64,000 nt of DNA from Adiantum capillus-veneris (taxonomy: Eukaryota > Streptophyta > Polypodiopsida > Polypodiales > Pteridaceae). Shown here one piece after another: positions 31,801 through 42,100 of this stretch. The stretch is from NCBI GenBank assembly GCA_014529385.2, contig CM043950.1:64438935-64502934 (forward strand). The letters are read 5' to 3'. Position numbers and translations under genes: made by a program. Under the pieces are notes generated by a model, which searched no databases, was not told the DNA's origin, and saw only the letters and a program-made list of their open reading frames with translations. How positions within the stretch are numbered: the first letter of the stretch is position 1; each line of letters starts with the position of its first letter.

Positions 31801-33229
31801 ATCTGTCATCCACAAATTTGACTACAAGTCCAAGTCTAGCAAGTGCGGATACAGACAATAGATTCTTCTTGATCCCAGGTACATAAAGTGCATCAACAAG
31901 TGTGAAGGAACTGCCATTAGCAGCAGTGAGCACAATCTTTCCAACTCCCTGAACTGGATAAGAGGCGTTGTTGGCACAAGTGACTGAATTCCCATGAGGG
32001 ACAGACTCGAGAGAGGTAAACAATTCACGATGTGAGGTAATGTGCTTTGTAGCACCACTGTCAAAATACCACACATGTGAATCTGCAGCAACTGACAAGC
32101 ATGCATCATGGACAGCAGGATTGTAAGTGCACTCTGCGCTAAAAGCCCATTCTGCATCAACATCAGCATCACAATCTCCTTTCACAGAAGACTCAACAAT
32201 GGCTGCATTTGTAGTGGAACCAGCATTTGCAGTGGAACCACCCTCTTTCTTCTTAGCCTCTTTGGCCTTCAACTTAGGACACGACTTGATCAAGTGATCA
32301 TTGGCTTTACAATAATGGCAACGCATCTTCTTTTTGCCCTTATCACCAGAATTGCCAGACGAAGTGCTGCCAGCAGAAGCATTAGGAACAGAATTTTTGC
32401 CACTCGCAGCAGAACCATAAGAAGTGGCTGCATTACTGTTACCACCCTTTCTTTGAGAAGCAATAAAAGCCTGTTCAACTGCACGCTGCCTAGTCCTGTT
32501 TTTTCTAGAAAGTGACTCTTGCAACAGCAATGTGCATAATGCATCAAACTTGACAACTTCAGGATTTCCTTGGGTCATCAGTCTCCAAGTACTAGCAAAA
32601 GTCTGGTAGGAATCTGGTAAGGCATCAAGAACAGTCTGCACAAGGGAACTGTCAGAAATGACTTCACCTGCAGAAATGAGTTGCTCATTGATATCCTTGA
32701 CACTAGCAAGGAAAGTGTCCATATCATCTTCCTCATGCATAATCTTCGACTCTAGCTCTTTACGCAGCAAAGCAATTTTAGCCTCATTGCGGCTTGCATA
32801 AAGACCTGCTAGAATATCCCAAGCCTGTTTTGCAGATTTTGCTGAACGGATGTGAGGAATAATGGTGCGCTTCACAGACAACGCAATCAATGCATGAGCC
32901 TGCGCATCCTTAACATCCCAACGAGCTTGTTCTGCTGTAGGCAAAACAACTCTAACAGCTGCAATCCTTGCAGCAAGACCTGCAACATCCTCAATATCGC
33001 CTACATCTTCAGAACCAGGACGTACATCAATGCCCTGCACAATGTTCCAGACACCTTTTGACACAAGAACGTGTTGCATCATATAAGCCCACATAGGGTA
33101 GTTGTCCCCATCCAACCTGTCCTCAGCAGCAAACATCTTGAACACATCTGTGTTGTTGTTGTCAGCCATGGTAAATGCTGCACCTGATGTGAAAACTGCC
33201 CGAAAATAGGAGAAATGGAGCGGGAACAA
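28883..33229 (-). CDS. Copia Gag-Pol polyprotein, 1448 aa
   Basis: A single ORF carrying every function for retrotransposition. The N-terminal gag (FKMFAAEDRLDGDNYPMWAY) leads to a zinc knuckle CHYCKANDHLIKSC near residue 303. The aspartic protease (WYFDSGATKHITSH) has its DSG near 391. The pre-integrase motif LWHARFGHLNF is near 526. The integrase triad is Asp in HSDV (about 590), Asp in SDRGGEY (about 655) and Glu in GVAERKN (about 691). RT runs from WVYKLKRKPDGEIDRHKARL (about 978) to YVDDLLITG (about 1131). RNase H has SDSDWAG (about 1296), CEAEYRA (about 1338) and TDSQSALA (about 1373). The start is the first ATG in the frame, about 300 bp after the LTR. The length is usual for the family and no disabling change is visible. 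Confidence 0.96.
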   Translation of the reverse strand: MFPLHFSYFRAVFTSGAAFTMADNNNTDVFKMFAAEDRLDGDNYPMWAYMMQHVLVSKGVWNIVQGIDVRPGSEDVGDIEDVAGLAARIAAVRVVLPTAEQARWDVKDAQAHALIALSVKRTIIPHIRSAKSAKQAWDILAGLYASRNEAKIALLRKELESKIMHEEDDMDTFLASVKDINEQLISAGEVISDSSLVQTVLDALPDSYQTFASTWRLMTQGNPEVVKFDALCTLLLQESLSRKNRTRQRAVEQAFIASQRKGGNSNAATSYGSAASGKNSVPNASAGSTSSGNSGDKGKKKMRCHYCKANDHLIKSCPKLKAKEAKKKEGGSTANAGSTTNAAIVESSVKGDCDADVDAEWAFSAECTYNPAVHDACLSVAADSHVWYFDSGATKHITSHRELFTSLESVPHGNSVTCANNASYPVQGVGKIVLTAANGSSFTLVDALYVPGIKKNLLSVSALARLGLVVKFVDDRCTVHDLSFGDEIVASGLLCRGLYKLTLYDKCGQNFANAVADSRAISDAKLWHARFGHLNFASLLRLQKSDMVASLPPLEAPIKHVCEGCILGKMQRSKFPKDGSVRATCRLQLVHSDVCEPMQTPSLGNYLYFVTFIDDYSRHAWVFPLKAKSEVFMCFKQFLAMAENVSKCTMGTLRSDRGGEYMSHEFNAFLASRGIKHQCTVPYTPQQNGVAERKNRSLTEMARCMVKSQALLHSFWLEAIMCATYVLNRCPKKALQSMTPYEAWHDRKPSIEHMRVFGCLAYALVPQVQRRKLDDKAVKCIFVGYSAESKGYRLYHPQTKRILVSRDVVFVEDSVQPLLSCTRDSNVSSQDIYDTLLPLFSGGNTNVSSNEANVQPMGVSENVLEQPFTDADVHDVLDEERAENEQARGMPKWLLHTLRDSKLDAPLSSRTRSGSRHASYASDCYALAVSSLHDVEEPMSFDEAQNSKNWIAAMKSEYDALIENDTWTLCDLPPGKKAIGTKWVYKLKRKPDGEIDRHKARLVAKGYAQQKGIDYEETFAPTCRMTTVRFLCALAAHFGWDVHQSDIVTAFLNGDIFEEVYVTQPRGFVIKGQEDKVCKCKKALYGLKQSPRAWYEKADTHLVKRGFRNSPTESTLYVKREDDVFLIVVLYVDDLLITGPNERHIAEFKADLNATFKMKDLGLLHHYLGIQFKQCDGGIALCQKSYIETLLCKFGLEDCKPIATPMETGLKLSLHDAGDPADVTLYQTAVGCLIYVCNTRPDIQFAVSQVSRFMHSPGSKHWQAVKRIFRYLSGTLHLGLFYPKGGSLPPDLHAFSDSDWAGCFNTRVSTSGFCFMLGSSCISWLSKKQPTVATSSCEAEYRAVFTATVECVWLRRLMADLGVGQDTANTIYTDSQSALAVARNPVFHARTKHIEVHYHYVRERLSAGEISLAYVPTQDNLADLFTKALSRENLEAFRKALGLLPFVD

Positions 33230-33514
33230 CTTGTGCTATATAGCACAAACCGTAGAAGACTATAAGGCACCTGTTATGCAGAAAACGGCACTGACAGAAA
33301 ATCTGCACAAAATGACGAAATAACCTGTGCAGTACTGCCCGTAGTGGAAACGAAGGCCGAAATGAGCCCAAATCAAAATTCTGAGAAGACCAAGCTCTTC
33401 GAGCTTACCCAAAATATTTGTCGACCTGCGAACGCTTGCCAAAGCTCACTGAAATCGGAGAAAGTGAGCAGGCGTGTGCTGGAGCAGCTGGCGACTAAGC
33501 CCGGGAGGACGTGA

Positions 33515-33529
33515 CCTGCTCTGATACCA
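33515..33529 (-). other. Primer binding site, initiator Met tRNA
   Basis: On the minus strand TGGTATCAGAGCAGG, two bases inside the 5' LTR end. Confidence 0.92.
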
Positions 33530-33531
33530 AT

Positions 33532-33758
33532 TGTTGGAATTAGGGTTGCAGAGAAACACACACGGCTTGGAGAAGACGAAGGAAGCTCAAGGCACACAAT
33601 AGAGAGTGTGTTACTTAGTGTGCAATGGAAAGATAGATAGCCCTAGAGTGATGGGCGTATATACAATGCACGGGGGAAAAAACCTCCTAAAGAGGGAAAA
33701 AATGCCCCGGCGGTCCTAGTGTGTTCACACACATCACTACCACATGTATATGGTAACA
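33532..33758 (-). repeat. 5' LTR of intact copia
   Basis: 227 bp, nearly identical to the left LTR. It carries the promoter region of the element on the minus strand. Confidence 0.95.
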
Positions 33759-33763
33759 AGTAT

Positions 33764-34570
33764 TGGGATCATAACTCACCTAGCTCTTTCTTTTGCTTGA
33801 AGAATTCCAAGAGAGTTACTTCCACCCAACTTCCACTCTTGGCATCACCAACAAGTGCATGCAACAGATTCAACACTAACCTATTTACCACTGCATCCAA
33901 TAGAGTGTACTTGACATATTGCCACAGCCTCTCGACCAGATTTGTAGTGTCCACATTGCCATGGGGAAACAGGTATCTAAACTTCGGCTAACACACACAC
34001 ACCATATACATGACTTTGAGCACAATCCATTGGAAACATGACATTGAATATTAGGATGATGGGAGTAGTCGCTGGAAGCGCGCTGGAAGCGTGCTTGAAA
34101 GTCGTCCTTGGACTTTGAGTAGATCAAGTTACACATTGAAGAGTAAACATGGTCTTGCATATCTTTTGGAACTTGTAGAAAAAGGTTCTCCACCTATACC
34201 TTTTTTGCATGAAATCAATAGAGCAAGACATCGCATGCAACTTAGACTCGATGGTCCTCATTCTCTTGAGCCCAACAAGCAAGATCATCTTCAATGGCTC
34301 TTAGGATGGCATTAAGTTCGGGAGGGCATTACTATATCACAATTGCATTAGGTTGAAGGTCCATCCTGGAGAATATAGTCCGGAGGGTCAATTCAAGGGA
34401 AATGCTTTCCTGAGATGTCCCTAGTCACTTGTACATATTATTGGCCAAATAGGCAGTCTGATTCCATTTTGATTTGGCAATACAACTGCATACAATGGCA
34501 ATCTATAAATATTTATCATGAATGTGTTATCCACATCCCACGCATTATGTCGTAAGAAGTGTGAAAGGGC
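33764..34570 (-). pseudogene. MULE/SWIM-type transposase, catalytic and downstream region
   Basis: Minus-strand remnants in order: YRLPLYAVVLPNQNG (about 34500, a core strand of the DDE fold), LRAIEDDLACWAQENED, VPKDMQDHVYSSMCNLIY and SKSKDDFQARFQ (34193 on), then after a frameshift near 33975 FPHGNVDTTNLVERLWQYVK and LLDAVVNR. The T-N-L-V-E-R-x-W-x-x-x-K-Y signature followed by a basic NR is what MULE-type and related transposases show before the SWIM finger. Several stops occur. It is interrupted by the copia at 33763 and bounded on the other side by a gypsy LTR. Family assignment is by recognition. Confidence 0.55.
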
Positions 34571-34611
34571 AGTGGTAATGCGTGTGCTAGTCTCCACCTA
34601 ATCGTGCTATC

Positions 34612-35378
34612 TTATAACCTCCCCCTAGCGTACACACTGTCCGGCCTTGCCGGTGGCCTTGCCCATAGGACCCATGTCCTTACATTATCCCCCCTTGGAG
34701 AATCGTTTTTGTCCTCAAAAATGAACGTTGGAAAAAGTTTCTTAAGTGCGGAGACATTCTCCCATGTAGAACCTTCTTCAGGTCCATCTAGCCATTTTAC
34801 CAACACCTGTCGTCTGACATGATGTCTGGTGCGAAGCTCATGAGAATCCAAAATCTTTTCAGGCTCATGAGGAATGCTTGGCGGTGCGATAAGGTCAACC
34901 AACACACCTGTGTCAATGACATTATCATTCTGTCCTAACTGTTTTCGTAAACGGCTAACATGAAAAACAGGATGAACTCGTGAGTGCTCTAGAAGAGCTA
35001 ACTTATAGGCCACTTGACCTATACGTTTGAGGATGGTACAATAGCGTGATGAAAGTTTAGCAACTTTTCCCGTCCTCGGACTTTTTGAATGCTCTGAAAC
35101 TTTGAGAAAAACCTTGTCTCCTTCTTCGAAAGTAACAAGACGTCGATGCTCATCTACGTACTTCTTATGTCGATCTTGAGCTTGCTTAACATTCTGTCGA
35201 GCAACTCGAAGCATGTTAAAATGGTCTTGGAGAAAATCCTTCGCTTGTTGTATCTTCTCCTTAGCCATCCCCATCGTAACGAGTGATCTAGGTTGAAATG
35301 CATACAAAAACATAAATGGCCTAAACCCTGTAGTCACATGCTTTGAACTATTTTAAGCAAATTCCAATATAGGTAAGT
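34612..35378 (-). pseudogene. Gypsy-3 integrase C-terminus and chromodomain
   Basis: Begins LPILEFA, a stop, NSSKHVTTGFRPFMF, then the tail QAQDRHKKYVDEHRR, FEEGDKVFLKVS, RYCTILKRIGQVAYKLAL and HPVFHVSRLRKQ. The chromodomain follows (PEKILDSHELRTRHHVRRQV, LVKWLDGPEEGSTWE). The open frame runs past the element's natural end into the LTR. It joins in frame to the integrase core at 38514 once the transposon is ignored. Confidence 0.85.
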
Positions 35379-35929
35379 CACGAAGACATATTTAGGAATT
35401 TTGGGAATTATTCAAGTCCCATTTTTAATAATGCTACTCAAAAACTTTTCATTTTTGTGTAATTTGAGCTATCATATATTTGCGGGCATGCTCAATTGAA
35501 TTCCTTTTTTTGTTTAGATAGTGCATTCATTTTGACATACTGTAGCTATTTGAAGGAGCCCATCAATTAATAATATTCTCTAGATGATGTGATGAATTCT
35601 ACTCTAGTCATAACATAATAAGGACTTTAGGGCTCTTAGAGGTCAACTATGTAAGGAATTTGATGCTTGTTAACGAGCTCAATTTAGGGCACTTGGACGT
35701 CTTTTGGAAGGAGTTGGATGCTTGTTATCTATAGAATAAACTCCTCTTTAAACAAGTTTTATGGATACAAAGTTGATTATTTGTTAAAAGTAGTATCGTT
35801 TTTAGAGAGAAAAAAGCATATGTTTGATTCTAGTTAGACGAGAAATTTAGCAAATTTATACATGAAAACTAACTACCTTAGCATAGAGATATGACAATCC
35901 CTTACTAAAATATTGAGCCTCTAAAGATG

Positions 35930-36245
35930 TGCACGCTCGAACTTAAGTTCGAGCCTCCACACATTCTTCTACCTAGTAGGGGTTTAGCCTCTACCAATCA
36001 TGTAGCTACCAAGGGTAGATGCTCATGACACACTTGGCTCGAACTTAAGTCATGAGCCTCTACCCTTGCTAGGCACAAGATTGATAGAGTCCAAACCTCT
36101 ACTAGGTAGAAGAATGTGTGAAGGTTCGAACTTAAGTCCGAGCATCTACCGTTGATAGGTACAAAAATGGTAGACGCTAAACCCCTACCAGGTAGAAGAA
36201 GGTGTGGAGGCTCGAACTTAAGCTTGAGCCTCTGTCCTTGGTACT
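35930..36245. repeat. Left subterminal repeats of the CACTA-like element
   Basis: Four spaced copies (about 35937, 36047, 36123, 36209) of a motif around TCGAACTTAAG and GAGCCTCTACC. The first is the perfect 20-bp palindrome GCTCGAACTTAAGTTCGAGC. Clustered subterminal motifs are typical transposase-binding regions in CACTA elements. Confidence 0.7.
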
Positions 36246-36269
36246 TGGTAGATACAAAAAGGGGAATAT

Positions 36270-36310
<41 letters not shown>

Positions 36311-37559
36311 CCAATACCAATGATGGATGCCCAAGCTTTCCTCTATTGGAAATATCTTGCTAGCATTTTCACCATCTACATTGTTTTCTCATAGAAGCTT
36401 GTCGAGAAATAGCAAAGCCTTGGTGTGATCCCTTCACAAAGAGGCCTTCAATCCATGATTACCCTCAAGCTACTGGTTTGCCTTATATGAGCACCTTCAA
36501 TCAAAGATCGGGTATGCTATTAGTGACAAGCAAGCAAACATACCTATACACACAAGGTTGCAGTGCTCAACACGACATGCTTCTGTGAAGTGATATCTCC
36601 GACGCATGACATGACTTGTGAATGATCTTTCATGAAAACCACACACTACACAAATGCAAAGAGCAAGAGACACCTTCGTAAACAAGAGCAACCTACAGAA
36701 ATTTGAAGAGCAAGTGGCATCACATACAAACTGCAAGAAGAGCTCGTAGGCAACCCGCACAAACTACACAAACTGCAGGAAAGAGCTTGTAAGCAGCAAG
36801 AAAAGCGTGTAAAATACGATCGCTGCAGGTAGAAAAGAATTAAATACACTTGCAGTTGCTACTAGCATGATATAAGAGGAGAGCTTGGACATGGCGGGGG
36901 TAGAAGAGCAGGTATGGGCCACCACCCTTTACAGCCAAAGAGGCCTAAGCTTCATTAATCAAAGATGAACGCGAGCGCCATAGTCATGCACAAGGAGAGC
37001 TCAAATCCAATCAGTGGCATCACACACAAATTTCAAAACGACCTCGGATGCAGTTCAATCTTGGATGCAGTTCAAGGAAATCTCAAATCGAGTAAGTGGC
37101 ATCACATACAAACCATGAGCGGAACCTTAGACTTGGTAAGACGATGAAGCTATGACCTGCAAACGGAACGAGACATTAGATGATGAAGCTACAACTCCTT
37201 GCATGGTAAGAAGGAGCGGTGCTTGCAAGCGAAACCTCAGACCTGAGATGGTCACGCTACAGTTCCTCACATGATAAGGAGTAGCAGTGACAACATGCCA
37301 CGTATAAGTCATGTGTGACGACTGTAGGAAGAGCGTATTTGTAGTCAGTCGAGCTCATGGGAGGACAAATGCACAAGGATAGTTTTGAAGATTAGGTCTC
37401 TTTGGCTGTGAAGGCTGTTCGGCAAGATCAACGCCTTCTCTTCTGCCCGGCATGGTGAGGAGCAGCACTAACGGCATGCCCCGCTAGGAGTCGTCATATT
37501 TGACGTCCGTCACTTTTGAAATTCAAATTAAAGTGAACTTGCAATCGAGTTGGAGTCTC

Positions 37560-38060
37560 CACATGCAAGAGGATCGGCCTCAAGTTCGAATTTAGAATGA
37601 GCAAGCATGGCCTCACGTTTGGATGAGTAAACCTTTGAAGCATACTCAAAGGGATAGCAAGCCTTTGAAGCATGCTAAAAGGGAGAGCCTCAAGTTAGAA
37701 TTTTCTTGATTGACTTAATATTGTGTTTGATATTGTTTGAAAGGGATCAACTTCAAGTTTGAATGAACAAGCTTTGGAAGCACGTTTTGGCATAATTTGG
37801 ACTCCACCAATCTCCTGTGGCCTAGAATGAGCAAGCCGTCAAAGCAAGCTGAGAGAGATTGGCCTCAAGTTTGAATGAAAGGGTTCAGCTTATTGTTTGA
37901 AAGGGATCAATCTCAATTTCAAATGAGCAAGCCTTGGAAGCATGCTTTGGCATTTGGACTCCAAGAGTATCTTGTGACCTAGAACTTGCGAGCATGCTCC
38001 GGTCTTTGGACTCTCCACTCTAGACAATGTCCCTTGTAATATCAAGTTTGAACCTTCTTG
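37560..38060. repeat. Right subterminal repeats of the CACTA-like element
   Basis: At least five diverged copies of TCAAGTT(T/C)GAAT with GAGCAAGCCTTTGAAGC spacers (about 37572, 37688, 37751, 37862, 37910, 38041). Confidence 0.6.
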
Positions 38061-38513
38061 TCACCAAAGTTTGGTTCCAGACAACATGAGGATTGTCATC
38101 GATGAACATGTATGCAGTGTGTAAAAGCTAATCCCCAAGAATGTGCATTGTAACACTTCTTGTTCCATCTTTGTCAGCAGGTCATGGTTGAATACCACAT
38201 ACATTTCGCAAGGCTCAACCTAGAGTTTGGGCTTGAAGTTTTGTTTTGACACAGTGCCTAATCATAGAGATTTGTGCTTGAGGATGAAGGTTGAAGAGTA
38301 GTCATTTTTTTACAAGTTTGTACTTCTGAGACTCTAAAGCTTAGCATCATGAGAGCATCATGTGAAATTTTACTAGTTCATGCAAACCACTAAGAACTAT
38401 ATATAAAGTCAATGTGCATCCTAGAACACTATTCACCTCTTCTGAAGAAATAGAGAATAAGAAGAATTGTCCCATTTTCGTGCATTTTTTTCATAATTCC
38501 TAAATATGTCTTA

Positions 38514-39520
38514 GTAGTCTTTCCAATTGGTTTGCTTCTTGCTAACGTATGCTTGTAGAATATCCTCTAGCACTTGATTAACTCTTTCTGTTTGACCATC
38601 CATTTTTGGATGATCAACCGTACTTAGATTAAGTTTAGTTTCCAACTTTTGGAACACAACTCTCCAGAAGTGATTATCAAACTTTCGATCTCTGTCACTA
38701 ATGATACTAGCTGGAAGACCGTAGAGTTTATATATATGCTCTACAAATAGCCGTGCTAATTTCGGTGTCTTAACCGTAGTCTTAGTGGGAATGAATCGAC
38801 CCATCTTTGTAAGACTGTCTACAATTACCCAAATGGCATCATAGCCACAATTTGTAGTAGGTAGTCCTACTACAAAATCCATAGAGATACTCTCCCACTT
38901 ACCTTGTGGAATCTCTAAAGGATGTAAAAGGCCACCTACCTTGAGGCACTCTGCCTTATTAACTTGGCACTGTTGGCAGTTTAGTACGTTCTCTTGATCA
39001 TCATGATGTAAGCACGGCCAATAAAATTGTCGTTGAACTAAGGCATACGTCTTACGGATACCTGGATGACCAGCACTTGGACTATCGTGACACTCAAATA
39101 AGATTTGGCGCCTAGTGTCTGAGTCCTTTGGCACACATACTCTACCTTTGTGGAGTAAGTAGCCATCATCAATGGAAAAATTCTTCCATCACTTAAGCTC
39201 TTCCTGAGTAGGGGTGGAGCTTTGTGTGTTGGAGTTTCTATCTGCGCGTGCAGAGACATGTTGATCTGGCTGTTCAGAGACATGTGAGTGTAAGCGATCC
39301 CTTCTTAAAACTTCACTCCACACTTTAGCATATGATTGATCTTATGCACACTTGCCACGTAATGACTCCAAAAATCCACTCTTTAGTTCCGTGAAAGCAA
39401 GTGAATTAATCTAAGGTATCCGACTTAGTGCATCCGCTACTACATTATATCGCCCCTTGTGATATCGTAGCTTACAATCATAATCTTGAAGGATTTCTGC
39501 CCATCTAGCTTTAATTAAAA
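38514..39520 (-). pseudogene. Gypsy-3 RNase H end and integrase core
   Basis: From about 39510: ILQDYDCKLRYHKGRYNVVA and DALSRIP (end of RNase H). Then the integrase with its zinc finger (HDSPSAGH and CQQCQVNKAEC) and core, with Asp in SMDFVVGLP, Asp in SDRDRKF and Glu in MDGQTERVN, all three catalytic residues kept. The open frame 39134-38511 ends NWKDY followed by a TAA supplied by the inserted transposon. Confidence 0.88.
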
Positions 39521-39684
39521 TTGAGAGCACTTTGCTCGTTAGATTTTTTAACACTTTGTTTATCAGTAGAATTCATTGCACTTTGCATACCATTACTAGA
39601 ATTCAGTGCACTTTGCTCTTGAGAATTCACAAGAGTTGGAGATAAGTAGTAACACAAAAAGACTTCATCTATTAAAATTTCTTT

Positions 39685-41383
39685 CTACAAAATAGAAAGC
39701 TTGGCTGTACATATAAGAGGTGCCGATGGTATATTTTTCTCACCAAGAAAAAGAACATGTTTACCATTGGCCATAAAGGATAAGGAGTTGTGTTCATAAC
39801 TAGTGTGCAATGTGTTTCCTAATTCATGCAGCCACTTCCGTCCTAAAACTACATCAGCACGGTCCATGTTCATAAGTTGGAAGTCAAGAGTCATCGTATG
39901 ATCTTGAACAATAAGCTCAACCCCTTGAACTACCGTGTCCCATACTTCTTTATCATTCCCAGACATCTGCTCCACCACATATTTGTGAGAGCAGGGAGTC
40001 TGTGTAAGCTTCAATTTCTTGACTAGCTTATAGTTCAAGAAGTTATGAGTTGCATCATCATCCACTAAAATACGAACATGTTGTCCGTTAATAGTGTCAT
40101 ACATGTGAATCAAATCATGGGGGTCAAAGGTGGGCTGCCAAATTGAAGTTGGTACACAACACTTGTGCTTTTCTTCCATATGAAGAACCTCTAGAGCACA
40201 ATATTTAGGAGATGAATCTAATGTGAGATGTTGCACTATGTGCATGGCCTTTTCTTTGCCTTGCAAAAGAGTACAATCTTTCTTGTTATATTGGTTCGAA
40301 AGACATCTAAAACACAAATTGTGTTTCTTTGCACGCTCAAAATTAGCAGTGCTGAGAGACCCACGCGAAGTATCTCGTGATTGCTTAGGCTTCTTAGCCT
40401 CTTGTGGGCGTGGAGAGGTAGATTGTCTCTTATTCCTCTTGGAATGTGTGGGAGATCTACCTCGCCATTGGCTCTTAGCCACATTGCTCTTAGAAAAAGT
40501 ATTCTTAGAATAGGGAACATTTCCTTTCCTCTCTTGGTCATCTTCATATCTTTGTGCATGACTAATGGCTTCTTCCAAAGTTTTTGGATGTTGGGTCTTG
40601 ACATGAAGACAGTCTTCATGTCAAGACCCCTATTAAAACCCCGTATCTTTTGGAATTCATCTAGACCTTCTAGTTTTAATATGATTTCCTGATACTTTGA
40701 AAGGTACTATGTGAGAGAGAGGCCAAACATGCGGCATGCATCCCATGCTAACCAATTCTTATCTTCTTCATTGGAGTCCAAAAACTCTTTGAAGAAAGAA
40801 GCTTGAAACGCAGCCCAAGACGGAGGACCAGCATCTATTGGAAATGTCATCCACCACTTATAGGCCTTGCCTTTAAGAGATAGACTTATTTCCACATCCG
40901 TCTTTATATCCAGGGTGTGTCTCAATCTATGAATATCACTCCATTTGTGTAAGAACGTATTGACCGCATCCTTGTTGCGATCACGCTCTTCCCCGTGAAA
41001 CTCACGAATGGTGATATTCTTAAGTAATCCATTGCTACCTTCTGCATCTTCTGCAGCACTTGTCTCTTGGACTCCTTGAGTCGTGCGAGCTTGGTTCCCT
41101 TGAACCGTGCCACTTGTGGCTCATTGAGTTGTTTGTGAATTCATAAATCTCACAAGTAACTCTATAAGATTGGTAACATTTGCATTGAGTGCAGAGAGGT
41201 TGCTTTCAAGTACGCTTTGTCAATGTTCCAAAGTCTTGAAAGAAGCCATATCTACAAGCCCATGATCTCCTAGATCATCATCATCATGCATATTAGTGTC
41301 AGCAACACCCGTGGTGCCCTGATTTTGATCTACGTGCTCAAAATCAAACGTGTGTGTAGGTGGGATATCCTCACTGGCCATGG
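39685..41383 (-). pseudogene. Gypsy-3 gag and protease
   Basis: Starts MASEDIPPTHTFDFE at 41383. The gag middle includes SLKGKAYKWWMTFP and FQASFFKEFLDSNEEDKNWL (40925-40707), and its end shows SKYQEIILKLEGLDEF. The zinc knuckle is CFRCLSNQYNKKDC, where the expected His is Tyr. The protease motif reads ILVDDDATHNFLN, where the usual D-S-G is D-D-D, so it should be inactive. Stops occur at several points (for example LEH-stop-QSVL). The protein ends where the RT deletion begins. Confidence 0.8.
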
Positions 41384-41757
41384 TAAACACACACTAATGC
41401 AAAGAGAGAGAAAGAAACAACAACTTGTGCCTTGAGAAATTGAAGTCTTTGTGTTTTGTATGCTCTGCGATTTGCGTTGCATGCGAACCTCGCCTTGCGA
41501 GAATTTGAGCGCTTCATTTGTCGTTCCTTGTAAGAATACCTTTGATGATTCTTCACAAAAACTTATCCTTTTTGTGAAAGCTTTTCTTCACTTTGAAGCT
41601 ACCTCTTGAGGAAAAAAGATTTTTTTGGAGGAAAACTTGTCTTCCTCCAAAAAGTGAAAAGGAAGGGTAAGGCTACTTCCTTGAAGTTTGAAGCTTTCCC
41701 TTTTCTTCTAGTTTTCCTTTCAATACAAGTAGACTATCTTTCCATGTTATACACAAC

Positions 41758-42100
41758 AAGGGCCAATAGCTTGATGGTAAAGTATTGGCCTCTTACCCTC
41801 ATGGGGTGGGTTCAACCCTCCTTCATCTAAGGGTTAAGTGGGCCTTCCTACGCGCGCAGCCAACGACGCCAACGAAAGCCTTTGGAGCCTCGGTGCCGTC
41901 GAGTTGTCGGTCGAGTTTGCCTTGGTCACCCAGCTTAGTTGTGCGTCTTCAAGCATCCAAGCATCTTGATGATGACAATAAATGGCTTATCAATGTCCAT
42001 AAGTGCATTTGGATTCTATGGCTAGCTATATATAACCTTTCAAAAGTAGCAAGCATCTACTTGAGGATATAAGAAAAACAACCCCAAAAAAAAACGCCGA
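41758..42100 (+). repeat. Possible tRNA-derived SINE
   Basis: A tRNA-like head with an A-box-like TAGCTTGATGGT (41767-41778) and a B-box-like GGTTCAACC (41809-41817), spaced about 30 bp apart. This is followed by about 270 bp of unrelated body and a short A-run (42086-42094). It lies between the gypsy-3 gag start and the transposase DNA-binding fragment. Flanking duplications were not found. Confidence 0.4.

Larger units (their letters stand above)
28581..33758 (-). mobile_element. Intact Ty1/copia retrotransposon
   Basis: 5178 bp. The LTRs are 28581-28807 and 33532-33758 (227 bp each), and I count one difference between them (CACAG/CACGG near position 33). Target duplication AGTAT at 28576-28580 and 33759-33763. 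Primer binding site, one uninterrupted polyprotein ORF and polypurine tract are all present, so this is a complete element inserted recently into a decayed transposase gene. It is the only element in the window that looks autonomous. Confidence 0.97.
35379..38515. mobile_element. CACTA-like non-autonomous DNA transposon
   Basis: 3137 bp inside the gypsy-3 integrase. The ends are CACGAAGACATATTTAGG on the left and the inverse complement of ACTAAGACATATTTAGG on the right. These are inverted repeats of about 20 bp resembling CACTA termini, the right end having lost its last base. A 3-bp AGT duplication flanks it (35376-35378, 38516-38518), the length CACTA elements make, and disregarding it restores the integrase frame. 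Subterminal repeats occur at both ends. No transposase was recognised inside. A (GA)n run lies at 36273-36308. Confidence 0.8.
34600..41383 (-). mobile_element. Gypsy-3: chromodomain gypsy, RT deleted, split by a DNA transposon
   Basis: On the minus strand: gag from 41383, protease to 39685, then a jump to the end of RNase H (about 39510), integrase 39134-38514, a foreign 3.1-kb insertion, the integrase C-terminus with chromodomain 35337-34690, the polypurine tract AAGGGGGGATAA and the start of a 3' LTR (TGTAAGGACATGGG) at 34684. Most of RT is missing. It lies inside the minus-strand transposase gene. The 5' LTR could not be fixed. Confidence 0.8.

Noticed and set aside
28786-33371. Numerous plus- and minus-strand ORFs overlapping the intact copia polyprotein
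   Set aside because: They lie in other frames of a clearly functional coding region and have no motifs of their own.
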